Origin: Mucilaginibacter boryungensis
Lineage (GTDB): Bacteria; Bacteroidota; Bacteroidia; Sphingobacteriales; Sphingobacteriaceae
DNA: 64,000 nt
Assembly (NCBI RefSeq): GCF_015221995.1
Contig: NZ_JADFFM010000001.1
Location: 992,001-1,056,000 of the forward strand
Reading direction: 5' to 3'
A program made the translations under genes and the position numbers. Each line of letters opens with the position of its first letter. Position 1 is the stretch's first letter. The notes beneath the pieces were generated by a model. The model did no database searches and was not told the origin of the DNA. It was given only the letters and a program-made list of their open reading frames with translations. Positions 26,107 through 34,361 of the stretch are shown here, one piece after another.

Positions 26107-26874
26107 CTATCTGCCATGGGCTATCGGCTTCCCAGCAAACTCGCTGTAACATCTTTTAATATAGGTCACTAATTCATAATCCGTCATTTTACGTAACTGC
26201 GCCATGCCGGGGCGATAACGGCTCATGAAACGTTGCAGCGAGTCGCCTTTTAGACCGGTGACTGCCTGTACCTTTTCCGTAGAGAAAATGCTCAACATAT
26301 AATTCTCACTTTCCTGTTTAAGTAAGGTTTGTTGCAGTTTATTTGTCCGGTCTTTCTTTTTATTAAAAAAGCTAACCAGCTTCAATACATCAAGCCCAAC
26401 TAATGACACGGTACTATTACGGGCGTTAATATAGTCGTAGGGGATATCTAAATAAGGGTTTATACGATTAACCGCATCGGTGACCTTGGGGGCTTTGTAG
26501 GCGTATACACTGGCAAAATCCTTCCGCATGCGTAATGATTCAGCTTTAAAGTCGCGATTGGCTTTAATCTTCACTTCTGCCAGGTTATAGGCTACAGGTT
26601 TAAGATAAATGATTATAGTGTCGCGGTTATTTATTTTAGCCGGTTTGAAAGCATAATAAGTGTAACCGGCACAACTGATGCGGACACTATCAGCCGTTTT
26701 AGCATTGATAGTGAAAATGCCGTAGGCATTGCTAAGCGTTGTTGTACCACCAGTAGCGATAGTAGCATGGGCAAGGGGCAGTCGGGTAACCTCACCCAAC
26801 AATATACCTGTTAAGCGTTGCGCAAAAGCATTGCTGCTAAATAGTATAAAAGCAAATGCAACGGTCAGTTTCAT
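26107..26874 (-). CDS. Carboxypeptidase-like regulatory-domain (CarboxypepD_reg) secreted protein
   Basis: 255 residues from ATG 26874 (MKLTVAFAFILFSSNAFAQ signal peptide). Residues 20-100 form a CarboxypepD_reg-like beta sandwich (LTGILLGEVTRLPLAHATIATGGTTTLSNAYGIFTIN ... ADSVRISCAGY), followed by LAEVKIKANRDF, the linker that in larger proteins leads into a plug or DUF5686 barrel. Here it instead runs into a helical region of about 130 residues. Short stand-alone proteins of this kind are common in Bacteroidota and their role is not known. Confidence 0.75.
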   Translation of the reverse strand: MKLTVAFAFILFSSNAFAQRLTGILLGEVTRLPLAHATIATGGTTTLSNAYGIFTINAKTADSVRISCAGYTYYAFKPAKINNRDTIIIYLKPVAYNLAEVKIKANRDFKAESLRMRKDFASVYAYKAPKVTDAVNRINPYLDIPYDYINARNSTVSLVGLDVLKLVSFFNKKKDRTNKLQQTLLKQESENYMLSIFSTEKVQAVTGLKGDSLQRFMSRYRPGMAQLRKMTDYELVTYIKRCYSEFAGKPIAHGR

Positions 26875-26938
26875 AGTTATACTAAGATAACCCAAAACCG
26901 ATTCCCGGAAAGAAATTTAACAATGATTAACGTTCGGA

Positions 26939-27000
26939 TATGCAGATATGTAAATGTGCAGATAAAAGAATTAGCTAAATATCATTTACACATCTGCATA
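26939..27000. repeat. Palindromic repeat, family C (TGCAGAT type)
   Basis: 18-base arms TATGCAGATATGTAAATG (26939-26956) and CATTTACACATCTGCATA (26983-27000) match as inverted copies at 17 of 18 positions. A larger relative occurs at 48367-48473. It lies between two minus-strand genes, just beyond the 3' end of holA. Confidence 0.8.
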
Positions 27001-27028
27001 CCTTCATATTGCACATCAAGCCACAGGC

Positions 27029-28045
27029 TCAATGCAGTATCCTGAACATCAGCTCCTTCATTAACTCGCCGTGGGGCGCGGTGGAATCTACCCCTTTGCT
27101 TTTCAGGTCATACTCGCGCAGGGCGCTGATGATATCCATAGTTTTGGCGTAGTTAAAGGTGCGCGCGGCTTGTTCGTAATCCTTAATAAAATAAGGGTTC
27201 ACACCTAATTCGCGCGCGGCCTGCGATTTATCTTTTAAATAATGGTAGGTAAGCACCTTGGTGAAGTAGCTGCTCAGGTTACCCAGCACCAGCACTATAG
27301 GGTTCGATTTTGGGTTAGCCTCAAAATAGTTGATGATCTGGTTCACTTTAAAAGCATCGCGCCGGGCCAAAGCGGTTTGCAGTTCGAACACGTTGTACTC
27401 TTTACTGATGCCGATATTATCCTGGATACTTTTTAGGGTGATTTCTTCGCCTTTATTAATATTCAGCATCAGCTTATCCAGCTCATTAGCAATTTTAGAT
27501 AAGTCGTTACCCAAATACTCAGCCAGCATAGCCGATGCTTGTCCGCTTAGTTTATATTGCTTTTCGGCTACGTAGCCTTCTATCCAGGCAGGTATCTTAC
27601 TATCATATAAACTGGCCGATTCAAAAACCAGCCCGTTTTTTTCTATTGCTTTGTATGTTTTTTTACGCTTATCAAACTTGCCGTATTTGTAGCAAAAAAC
27701 CAATATGGTGGTAGGCAGGGGATTCTCCAGGTAACTCAGTACCGGGTTGATAGACTTCTTGTCGTCATCCTCGCGACCCCATTTCATATCCTGTGCTTCT
27801 TTTACCAATACCACCTGGTAATCAGCCATCATAGGATAGCGTTTGGCGGCGTTCAGCACGGTCATAATATCGGCATCCTTACCGTAAAACACAGTTTGGT
27901 TGAACCCCTTTTCGGCTTCGGGCAGTAATTCGTGCTCAATATAATTGCTTACCTGGTCAATAAAATAAGGTTCGTCGCCATGTAGCAGGTACAAGGGCTT
28001 GTATTTGCGGCTTTTCAGGTCTTTTAAAATCTCGGGCGCGGTCAT
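27029..28045 (-). CDS. holA: DNA polymerase III subunit delta
   Basis: Clamp-loader subunit that opens the beta sliding clamp during DNA replication. It has 338 residues from ATG 28045 (MTAPEILKDLKSRKYKPLYLLHGDEPYFID, the conserved delta start); an upstream TTG is less likely. The N-terminal AAA+-like domain lacks a functional P-loop as normal for delta (LYLLHGDEPYFIDQV), and the C-terminal helical collar domain includes FELQTALARRDAFKVNQIINYF. It is divergent from the HsdR_N-like gene with 128 bases between them. Confidence 0.93.
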   Translation of the reverse strand: MTAPEILKDLKSRKYKPLYLLHGDEPYFIDQVSNYIEHELLPEAEKGFNQTVFYGKDADIMTVLNAAKRYPMMADYQVVLVKEAQDMKWGREDDDKKSINPVLSYLENPLPTTILVFCYKYGKFDKRKKTYKAIEKNGLVFESASLYDSKIPAWIEGYVAEKQYKLSGQASAMLAEYLGNDLSKIANELDKLMLNINKGEEITLKSIQDNIGISKEYNVFELQTALARRDAFKVNQIINYFEANPKSNPIVLVLGNLSSYFTKVLTYHYLKDKSQAARELGVNPYFIKDYEQAARTFNYAKTMDIISALREYDLKSKGVDSTAPHGELMKELMFRILH

Positions 28046-28076
28046 ATATTCGGTGTGCAAATTACGAAAAAAATGG

Positions 28077-28146
28077 CCCCACCCAACCCTCCCCGGGAGG
28101 GAGGGCTTTAAAAAGTCCCCGCTCCCGGGGGAGATTTAGAAGGGGC
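28077..28146. repeat. GC-rich double palindrome, family D
   Basis: Two adjacent palindromes, CCCTCCCCGGGAGGG and CCCCGCTCCCGGGGGAG, joined by GCTTTAAAAAGT. It stands out as GC-rich in an AT-rich gap between divergent genes. A fragment with similar wording (CCCCCAGCCACCTAAAGGGGG) lies at about 32675-32697. Confidence 0.7.
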
Positions 28147-28173
28147 TAGTTTATTTTATTTATTTTTACCGTC

Positions 28174-28632
28174 ATGTCATTGCTGCAGCCGCTTAACTTA
28201 CCACCATATCCCTTCAAAATTACCGAGCACGAGGGCCAATACAGCCTGTTCGACGAATTGCGCAAGCGCACTATTATTATTACACCTGAAGAATGGGTAC
28301 GCCAGCATTTTGTACAATATCTTATCAGGCAAAAAAACTATCCTAAAACACTAATAGGTTTGGAAGGGGGCATGAAATTGCATGGCACAGCCCGCCGCAC
28401 CGATATATTAGTGCGCAATAACCAGGGCCAAAAGGTGTTGCTTGTTGAATGTAAAGCGCCATCGGTTGCCATAACCCAGGGCGTGTTCGACCAGGTAGCA
28501 CGTTATAATATGGTGCATAAAGTGCCTTTGCTGGCCGTAACCAATGGTTTGCAACATTATTATTGCCGCATAGATTTTGTGAATACCCGGTACGACTTTT
28601 TAGAAGAATTACCCGAGTATGCCACGGTATAA
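28174..28632 (+). CDS. Stand-alone HsdR_N-like (type I restriction R subunit N-terminal) nuclease-fold protein
   Basis: 152 residues. The sequence matches the type I restriction enzyme R protein N-terminal domain: RTDILVRNNQGQKVLLVECKAPS gives the PD-(D/E)xK residues Asp77, Glu92 and Lys94, followed by QGVFDQVARYN. No helicase domain and no methylase or specificity subunit lies nearby, so it is not part of a visible restriction system. I recall this small protein as a common neighbour of holA in Bacteroidota, which would suggest a housekeeping role. Nuclease activity is plausible because the motif is intact but is unproven. Confidence 0.8.
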   Translation: MSLLQPLNLPPYPFKITEHEGQYSLFDELRKRTIIITPEEWVRQHFVQYLIRQKNYPKTLIGLEGGMKLHGTARRTDILVRNNQGQKVLLVECKAPSVAITQGVFDQVARYNMVHKVPLLAVTNGLQHYYCRIDFVNTRYDFLEELPEYATV

Positions 28633-28695
28633 TCATATCATCTGTAACATTTTCATAGAAATATTGATAGGGGAGTACGTTCTACGAAAAATTCG

Positions 28696-28704
28696 TAGTT
28701 TTGT
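28696..28704 (+). promoter_or_regulatory. -7 box for GLPGLI gene
   Basis: TAGTTTTGT matches TAnnTTTGY and lies 17 bases before the ATG at 28722. Confidence 0.5.
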
Positions 28705-28721
28705 TAAATAACCTATCAATT

Positions 28722-29594
28722 ATGAAGAATTTATTAGCTATTATTATTACTGTGTGCTGTTTCCAAACCTTTGCACAAAAACCTGATGTTGCCCTAGGCA
28801 AGGCGGTTTATGATTTTACCCACGTGCGCGACACGCTTAAACGTAATTACCCGTACAAGGAAAGATTAACTTTATTAGTAGGCCGTAATGCAAGCGTTTA
28901 TAAAAGCCTGGATAAGCAACTGGCGCAGGAACAAATGATTGCCGATGTGAAAAATCAGGTTAAAAATGCCAGTAACCCCAATGCGCTTAGCTTAACTTTA
29001 AAGGGAGCGCCGCCAACCCAAAACGAGGAATACTACCAATACATCAACGAAAAAAAGTTGTATACCGAAGAAAACCTGGTGAACTATTACCTGATTGAAG
29101 AACCGCTGCCCGAAATAAAATGGACTATACGGAAAGATACCTTAAGCTTTAGTGGTTTGCACTGCCAAATGGCTACCGCGCATTTTAAAGGCCGCGATTA
29201 TACGGCCTGGTTTTGCCCGGATCTGCCTTTTCATTGTGGTCCGTGGAAATTGAACGGTTTGCCTGGTTTGATATTGGAAGCCAGCGACAGCAAAAAGGAA
29301 GTGGTATTTAAATTTAGCGGATTTGAAGATATAAGCGCCAGTAATATAACTATTGCGCCGCCTGCTGATGATATAAAAACCACTCCCACGGCTATGGAAC
29401 GCCTGCGCGAAGCCAGAAAAGCTGACCCTGCTGGTTTTGCCAAAGCATCGCATGGATCGGGCCAGGCCAAACGCGGCAGCAACGGTTTGGATATGGTTGA
29501 CCCAAGCAAGATAGCTTCCATAAACGTGAAAGGGTATGATGGGCCTTTAACCAAAGTGATAAATAACCCTATTGAGTTGCCGGAGAAGAAGTAG
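28722..29594 (+). CDS. GLPGLI family secreted protein
   Basis: 290 residues from ATG 28722 (MKNLLAIIITVCCFQTFAQ signal peptide). The name-giving motif is present as LNGLPGLILEASD after YTAWFCPDLPFHCGPWK, the conserved region of this Bacteroidota-specific family. The N-terminal half has the usual DSL-like conserved strands and the C-terminal portion (from about residue 215) is basic and low in complexity. GLPGLI proteins are exported and often sit with TonB-dependent transporters, but no function is established. It stands alone here, with a bidirectional terminator downstream. Confidence 0.9.
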   Translation: MKNLLAIIITVCCFQTFAQKPDVALGKAVYDFTHVRDTLKRNYPYKERLTLLVGRNASVYKSLDKQLAQEQMIADVKNQVKNASNPNALSLTLKGAPPTQNEEYYQYINEKKLYTEENLVNYYLIEEPLPEIKWTIRKDTLSFSGLHCQMATAHFKGRDYTAWFCPDLPFHCGPWKLNGLPGLILEASDSKKEVVFKFSGFEDISASNITIAPPADDIKTTPTAMERLREARKADPAGFAKASHGSGQAKRGSNGLDMVDPSKIASINVKGYDGPLTKVINNPIELPEKK

Positions 29595-29737
29595 TGTTTA
29601 CAGCCGAAAATTATGATTTACACGATTTTTAATTAAATAATTGATTGCCAAATGTTTAATTGAAAAACACCCCCGATTTTGTAAACCATGTAAACCATGA
29701 TTTTGGGTTGGCGAGCCAGATCCTTTCAGGCGTTCCT

Positions 29738-29774
29738 AAAACAAAAAACCCGCACGTGGCGGGTTTTTTGTTTT
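29738..29774. terminator. Bidirectional intrinsic terminator
   Basis: A-rich arm, CCCGC, loop ACGTG, GCGGG, then TTTTTTGTTTT. The symmetrical A-tract/T-tract hairpin serves the GLPGLI gene on the plus strand and the PH/SHOCT gene on the minus strand, whose stop codon it touches. Confidence 0.85.
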
Positions 29775-30432
29775 AAAGGTCGCTTAATAATTCAAGCTTC
29801 TTCTGGTTGTATTCCTCTTGCGATATCAGCCCGTTATCAAACAGGGTACGCAGCTTCTTTAGCTTTTCGGTTAGGACATCCGGCTGTGCTTCAATGTGGG
29901 CCGGTGCTGATGGTGGCGTAACAATCGGTTCCTGCTCTTTCGGCGCTGCCGGTGTTACCGGTTGAAATGCGACGTTATGCGGGTGATCTATAGTTACCGA
30001 ACCCGATTCGGCTCGTTTCTCTTCCAGTTCGCGCAGGCGGCGGGCTTCACGCTCGGCCTCTTTACGTTCCTGGGCATATTGATATAGCTTGCGCGCCTGT
30101 ACTTTAGGCAGGTAATCAACGCCCATCTCAGCACCATTGGTAGTTTTGGCACTGAAGATAGCCCCGATAATTTCCTCTTTGGTGAAAACATCCACAATAT
30201 CCTTCCAAACAAAATCCACAAACTTAATGGACAGGCCCAGATTGGCTGGGGTGAAGAACAGGATACGTTTATTGGTCAGCGCGATAGAATCGGGCAGGAT
30301 ATTTACCAGTGGTTTTTTCTGTGTTGCTATGTATAAAATTTCCTCGCCGGTGGTTAACAAGTCAACCAGGCGAGTATATACTTTCTCGACGGCCTTGGGG
30401 TCTTGCTCGTCTTTTAAAAATTTGTCTATCAT
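29773..30432 (-). CDS. PH-like (YokE-type) domain protein with C-terminal SHOCT domain
   Basis: 219 residues, cytoplasmic. Residues about 20-115 form a bacterial PH-like domain (GEEILYIATQKK ... IALTNKRILFFTPANLGLSIKFVDFVWKDIVDV ... FSAKTTNGAEMGVDYLPK). A charged coiled-coil (QERKEAEREARRLRELEEKRAE) and a Pro-rich linker follow, ending in a SHOCT motif: LTEKLKKLRTLFDNGLISQEEYNQKKLELL. SHOCT motifs are short C-terminal helices thought to mediate oligomerisation. Function is unknown; a scaffold or membrane-sensing role is only a guess. Confidence 0.82.
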   Translation of the reverse strand: MIDKFLKDEQDPKAVEKVYTRLVDLLTTGEEILYIATQKKPLVNILPDSIALTNKRILFFTPANLGLSIKFVDFVWKDIVDVFTKEEIIGAIFSAKTTNGAEMGVDYLPKVQARKLYQYAQERKEAEREARRLRELEEKRAESGSVTIDHPHNVAFQPVTPAAPKEQEPIVTPPSAPAHIEAQPDVLTEKLKKLRTLFDNGLISQEEYNQKKLELLSDL

Positions 30433-30454
30433 ATAATTGCTTTCTGATTTTAGG

Positions 30455-30463
30455 GCAAAAGTA
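30455..30463 (-). promoter_or_regulatory. -7 box for PH/SHOCT gene
   Basis: On the minus strand TACTTTTGC is an exact TAnnTTTGC, 22 bases before the ATG. Confidence 0.5.
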
Positions 30464-30470
30464 ATATTTT

Positions 30471-31643
30471 TTATAACAAAGATTTTGCCTCTGATTCGTA
30501 AAGTAAAGCCAATTCAGTTTGGTAAGGTTCTAAATCCACGTCTTTATCCAATTCCTTAGCTTTATTAAAGTTTAGTGTAGCCGCTTCTTTGTTTTGTGAC
30601 TTTAGGTAATAAACACCTAAATGCTTGTACATATAAGCATTATTCGGGTCCAGTTCAATTCCTTTTTCAATTAGCGACCGACCAGTTTCCAAATCACCGT
30701 TTAATAATTTTAGAAAACCTAAATTACTATATGGGTGTGCAAAGTTAGGGTCAATACTTATGGCTTTTTCAAGCAATTTTTGTGCATCGGCAAAGTCCTC
30801 TTTCATGATATACTCGTACCCCAAATTATTTAATCCTACTAAATTATTTGCATCAATTGCTAATGCTTTCAGATAATTGTCGACCGCCTCTTCTGACCTT
30901 TTTGTTACAGATTGTATGTACCCATAATTTAAATAATCTATGATAGTGAATTCTGTAGTTTCTTTTAATCTAATTAAATATATTTCAGCTTCAGCATTAT
31001 TTTTTAGCATTAATAACGATGAGATAAACGCTCTGATTACAGCTGTTTCGTATGGGACAACCTCCATTACTTTCAAAAAATTAATTTTTGCAGATTGAAA
31101 ATCTTTGTTTGTAAAATCATTTGCGCCATTAATATATTCCCGATAAACACTCCTGGCTTTATAGGTAAATTGTAACTGCTTGCCATCGCTACAGTTTCCT
31201 GTAACCTTATTTACATATGGTCTTAAATTATTGCAAAAACTCATGAAGGAAGCAAGCATTAACGCGAAAAAATATAGTTTAATAGCTCCATGCAGATCGC
31301 TTGACATTACGATATAACCAAGTAGGCATGATAATAGAAATGAAAATAACGGCCCCGCGATAAGAATGATAATAAATTTCCTATAATCGCTTTCGATTTT
31401 ACTGGACTGGCATTGTCCCCCTCTTAAAGGCAAGAAAGATGGCTTTATATAAAAGTGAAGTTTATTTATTCTAAATTTTATTTTGGTAGTTTTATTTCCA
31501 TAAGAACCTATAAATACATCGATTCTATCAGGCCTTGTTAAAAATAAATAAGCTACAGCGTGTCCCAGTTCGTGAAAAGTTATTATCACGGGGTTAGTAA
31601 TATAGAAAACTATTAATACTCCAATAATTATGGCTATCAACAA
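30471..31643 (-). CDS. M50-type site-2-protease-like metallopeptidase with TPR tail
   Basis: 390 residues. The first helix carries the zinc motif HELGH at 24-28 (ITFHELGHAVAYLF). A PDZ-free hydrophobic core with further membrane segments (about 90-150) includes NNLRPYVN...SDG, resembling the second zinc-ligand motif of M50 proteases. Residues about 165-390 are tetratricopeptide repeats (for example AKINFLKVMEVVPYETAVIRA and FAHPYSNLGFLKLLNGDLETG). Its base composition is visibly more AT-rich than its neighbours, which hints at transfer. Intramembrane proteolysis guided by the TPR domain is inferred. No sigma/anti-sigma pair is adjacent. Confidence 0.78.
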   Translation of the reverse strand: MLIAIIIGVLIVFYITNPVIITFHELGHAVAYLFLTRPDRIDVFIGSYGNKTTKIKFRINKLHFYIKPSFLPLRGGQCQSSKIESDYRKFIIILIAGPLFSFLLSCLLGYIVMSSDLHGAIKLYFFALMLASFMSFCNNLRPYVNKVTGNCSDGKQLQFTYKARSVYREYINGANDFTNKDFQSAKINFLKVMEVVPYETAVIRAFISSLLMLKNNAEAEIYLIRLKETTEFTIIDYLNYGYIQSVTKRSEEAVDNYLKALAIDANNLVGLNNLGYEYIMKEDFADAQKLLEKAISIDPNFAHPYSNLGFLKLLNGDLETGRSLIEKGIELDPNNAYMYKHLGVYYLKSQNKEAATLNFNKAKELDKDVDLEPYQTELALLYESEAKSLL

Positions 31644-31676
31644 AACGGGATATTTATTAGTGCAAATTAAGAAATT

Positions 31677-32657
31677 TTACCCCACCAGCAAATTACACCC
31701 CCTGATATCCGAATGATCGAACCGGCCTAGTACCTCAAACGAACCATCGGCGGCTACGCGACCTAAATCCTGCGTGGCTATAAAACTACAGGAATTTATA
31801 TTGGCCAAATCAATCACATTAATACCTCCCGTGCGGTTAACGCCGGTAATGCTAAGCGGATCGTTAGTATCCCGGGTAATAATGCGCATCCAGGGCGGGC
31901 ATTCAAAAACACCATCGCCTTTGGAATAGGCTTGCGATAATAACTCCGTCATGCCGTATTCCGAATGGATTTTAGCTACGCCAAAACCCGCGCACAGGTC
32001 GCGGTGTAATTCCTCGCGTATCATTTCCTTACGGCGGCCTTTCATGCCGCCGGTTTCCATCACAATCAACTGGGGGAAGTTAATAGCATATTGTTCAATA
32101 AAATCAAGCAGGGCAAAAGTTACGCCTATCAGTAACGTGGGCTTTCCAATTTGCCGCTGGCGTATCAGTTGCTGATGAAGCTCGGTGTGATTGTACAAAT
32201 AAAAGCCGCTATCGGGATTGTCCGATTGCGTGATCATATCCTGTGCCATATAGATCAGCGACGAACCCTCGCGTTCTAAATACGAGGGTAGGAGGGCCAG
32301 CACGCAATAATCAGAAATGTCTCCATAAAACAGTTGAAATGCCCGGCGAAAGCTTTCGCGGTACCAGGTAACATTAGTAACATAGTGGCTGCTGGTCACC
32401 ATCCCTGTGGTGCCCGAACTGGTAAAAGTTACCTCAACTGGTTCGGTATTACTTAATACTTTGTGCGATTTAAAAAAGGGGATAGGCAGAAAAGGAATAC
32501 TTTCGATGCTATCCACACTATCCACATCTACCCTCAACCCTTCAATAAACCGGCGGTATACCTCGCAATGCCGCGCCTGGTGGCGGAAGATTTGCAGGGC
32601 AGCCTCGGTAAAATGCTGTTCGGTACTGATAGAAAATACTTGTTGCGGGGTAAGCAT
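31677..32657 (-). CDS. LuxE/PaaK-family acyl-protein synthetase-like acyltransferase
   Basis: 326 residues of the ANL (acyl-adenylating) superfamily in the LuxE branch. The ATP-binding loop is VTFTSSGTTGMVTSSHY, and the HSEYGMTELLSQAYSKGDGVF motif is the second core element. The C-terminal LGRFDHSDIRGCNLLVG is the conserved LuxE end. LuxE activates a fatty acid and passes it to an enzyme-bound cysteine; no LuxC reductase or luciferase lies nearby, so this is a stand-alone version, possibly in cell-surface or secondary metabolism. A TATCTTTGC promoter box ends 3 bases before the ATG. Confidence 0.82.
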   Translation of the reverse strand: MLTPQQVFSISTEQHFTEAALQIFRHQARHCEVYRRFIEGLRVDVDSVDSIESIPFLPIPFFKSHKVLSNTEPVEVTFTSSGTTGMVTSSHYVTNVTWYRESFRRAFQLFYGDISDYCVLALLPSYLEREGSSLIYMAQDMITQSDNPDSGFYLYNHTELHQQLIRQRQIGKPTLLIGVTFALLDFIEQYAINFPQLIVMETGGMKGRRKEMIREELHRDLCAGFGVAKIHSEYGMTELLSQAYSKGDGVFECPPWMRIITRDTNDPLSITGVNRTGGINVIDLANINSCSFIATQDLGRVAADGSFEVLGRFDHSDIRGCNLLVG

Positions 32658-32660
32658 AAG

Positions 32661-32669
32661 GCAAAGATA
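32661..32669 (-). promoter_or_regulatory. -7 box abutting LuxE-like start codon
   Basis: The minus strand reads TATCTTTGC-CTT-ATG. This exact TAnnTTTGC would place transcription start at or next to the ATG (leaderless mRNA). Confidence 0.5.
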
Positions 32670-32818
32670 GTAAACCCCCAGCCACCTAAAGGGGGAACGT
32701 TAAAATTGCAAATCGGTGAAATCAACGTCTAATTGGTGAATCAGACACCACTTGGTGTAATCCTTTCAAAACTAATCAGTGCAATCAATGTTCTACTTTA
32801 TACAATAAATCTCATGCC

Positions 32819-33490
32819 ATGAAAACTATAAAAATTTTAATATTACCGATGTTACTTAGCTGCTTTTTAGTGTTAAGCTCGGCCACAGATGCAGGTAAGG
32901 AAACCGAACGGATCCAAAAATCGGCCGCTGTATTGCGCGATTTTGCAAAGATGAAGGAAAATATCCCAACCCAGTTGATACAACAGGCGCAGGGGATCAT
33001 TGTTATTCCGCATATGATAAATGCCGGACTGGCCGTTGGCGCCAAGCGCGGCAAAGGCGTAGCCATTGTTAAACTGGCCGATGGCAAGTGGAGCAACCCG
33101 GTGTTTGTGACTTTTACCGGCGGCAGCCTGGGCTTGCAGATAGGTGTACAATCGGTAGACCTGGTGCTGGTATTTAAACATAAAGCTGTGCTAACTAAAA
33201 TGGAGAACGGTGATTTTACCATAGGCGGCGATGTATCGGTAGCGGCCGGCCCGGTTGGGCGCAGCAGCACCGCCAGTACCGATTATAAACTGGAGGCCGA
33301 AGTATATTCTTATTCACGCAGCAAAGGCTTGTTTGCCGGGCTAAGTATTAACGGATCGAACATCTCGGTTGATAAAAGTGCCAATGCTAATTTCTACGGT
33401 TCGTCGGCTACATCGCATACCATATTTGCCGATGGTACCAGTAAATCGGCCGAAGTTGGTGAACTTAAAGCGTCGGTAGCAGCGCTGTAA
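32819..33490 (+). CDS. SYLF-domain lipid-binding protein (secreted)
   Basis: 223 residues with a signal peptide (MKTIKILILPMLLSCFLVLSS). The SYLF domain spans nearly the whole mature chain: ERIQKSAAVLRDFAKMKENIPTQLIQQAQGIIVIPHMINAGLAVGAKRGKGVA, then LVLVFKHKAVLTKMENGDFTIGGDVSVAAGPVGRSSTASTD and YSRSKGLFAGLSINGSNISVD. SYLF proteins bind lipid in eukaryotes; the bacterial role is not known. It is a single-gene unit, followed by a family B palindrome. Confidence 0.88.
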   Translation: MKTIKILILPMLLSCFLVLSSATDAGKETERIQKSAAVLRDFAKMKENIPTQLIQQAQGIIVIPHMINAGLAVGAKRGKGVAIVKLADGKWSNPVFVTFTGGSLGLQIGVQSVDLVLVFKHKAVLTKMENGDFTIGGDVSVAAGPVGRSSTASTDYKLEAEVYSYSRSKGLFAGLSINGSNISVDKSANANFYGSSATSHTIFADGTSKSAEVGELKASVAAL

Positions 33491-33508
33491 AGCTATCTTA
33501 AATAAAAA

Positions 33509-33586
33509 TGTCATTTCGAACGAGGTACGAGGAGAAATCTTATACGTGTCGCTTGTATAAGATTTCTCCCTACGGTCGAAATGACA
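33509..33586. repeat. Interspersed palindromic repeat, family B
   Basis: Ends are TGTCATTTCGA and TCGAAATGACA; inner arms GAGAAATCTTATAC and GTATAAGATTTCTC are perfectly complementary around a short GTGTCGCTT loop. It lies between two same-strand genes, 19 bases after the SYLF stop. Confidence 0.85.
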
Positions 33587-33640
33587 TTGTTTTGTTGTTA
33601 TCATGGTATTTATAATATATTAGCGCACCATTAATTAAAT

Positions 33641-34105
33641 ATGCCCCGTAAGTTCTTCCCGCGAATATTATTTCTGCTTGCAATTATCACCATTGGTTTG
33701 GCGGCCAAGGCGCAATCGCTATCACCTACCGAGCAGATTTTGGGCAGGTGGATGGTTCAGGAAAAAAACCTGCTGGTTGAAGTATACAGAGATGGTAACG
33801 ATTATAAAGCTAAAATCATTTGGTTTAAAACCGACGACCAAAGCAAACGCATGGACGAGTGGACAGACAAACACAACCCCGACCCTGCCCAGCGCGACCG
33901 GAAAATATTAGGTATGAACGTAGTGAAGGACCTGGAATACGATCCCAAAACACACTCGTGGGAACACGGCAAGGTTTACGATGCTAAAAATGGTAAATAT
34001 TGGGATGCATCGGCCTACCTTACCAGGGATGGTTTGCTGAAGGTTACCGGCTACTGGCATTTCAAATTTATTGGCCGCACCATGACCTTCAAAAAAGTAA
34101 GCTGA
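33641..34105 (+). CDS. DUF2147 secreted protein
   Basis: 154 residues with a signal peptide (to about 22, GLAAKAQ). The remainder matches DUF2147: EQILGRWMVQEKNLLVEVYRDGNDYKAKIIWF, GMNVVKDLEYDPKTHSWEHGKVYDAKNGKYWDASAYL and the end GRTMTFKKV. The family is a small lipocalin-like beta barrel of unknown function found in envelope contexts. It starts 55 bases after the family B palindrome and is followed by the arginine leader region. Confidence 0.88.
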   Translation: MPRKFFPRILFLLAIITIGLAAKAQSLSPTEQILGRWMVQEKNLLVEVYRDGNDYKAKIIWFKTDDQSKRMDEWTDKHNPDPAQRDRKILGMNVVKDLEYDPKTHSWEHGKVYDAKNGKYWDASAYLTRDGLLKVTGYWHFKFIGRTMTFKKVS

Positions 34106-34235
34106 GGGTGCTGTTAGTCAACAGATTGACATAATACCTGCGCCCTGTGTTTATTATCTTATTTTTTTCTTGCATAAGTTAAAATTAATGCGGTTTTTTG
34201 CACGAAATTCAAATAACACAAACACGTTATTAAAA

Positions 34236-34361
34236 ATGAAGAAGCCAAGCACATTTAAGCCTGTACCTAAAGCAATTTATGCCTGGGTTGCTGCTGCTTT
34301 GGTTACTAATTTTTTTGAATTCCTTCCTTCCCGACGAAGGCCGTTTATCTCCCGGGTTTGA
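34236..34361 (+). CDS. Putative arginine leader peptide upstream of arg operon
   Basis: A 41-codon frame (MKKPSTFKPVPK...) ending FLPSRRRPFISRV. Four of its last ten codons are arginine, three of them consecutive (CGA CGA AGG at 34332-34340). It is followed immediately by two hairpins and then by the first arginine gene at 34480. Leader peptides rich in the end-product amino acid are the hallmark of ribosome-stalling attenuation. It does not resemble any protein family, and a chance frame is possible. An upstream in-frame start at 34170 also exists. Confidence 0.4.
   Translation: MKKPSTFKPVPKAIYAWVAAALVTNFFEFLPSRRRPFISRV

Noticed and set aside
28174-28632. Restriction-modification system
   Set aside because: Only an HsdR_N-like domain is present; no methylase, specificity or helicase genes are within the window.
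34170-34361. 63-codon version of the leader frame as a normal protein gene
   Set aside because: The long form begins in AT-rich DNA without support; only the shorter Arg-ending frame has a plausible regulatory meaning.
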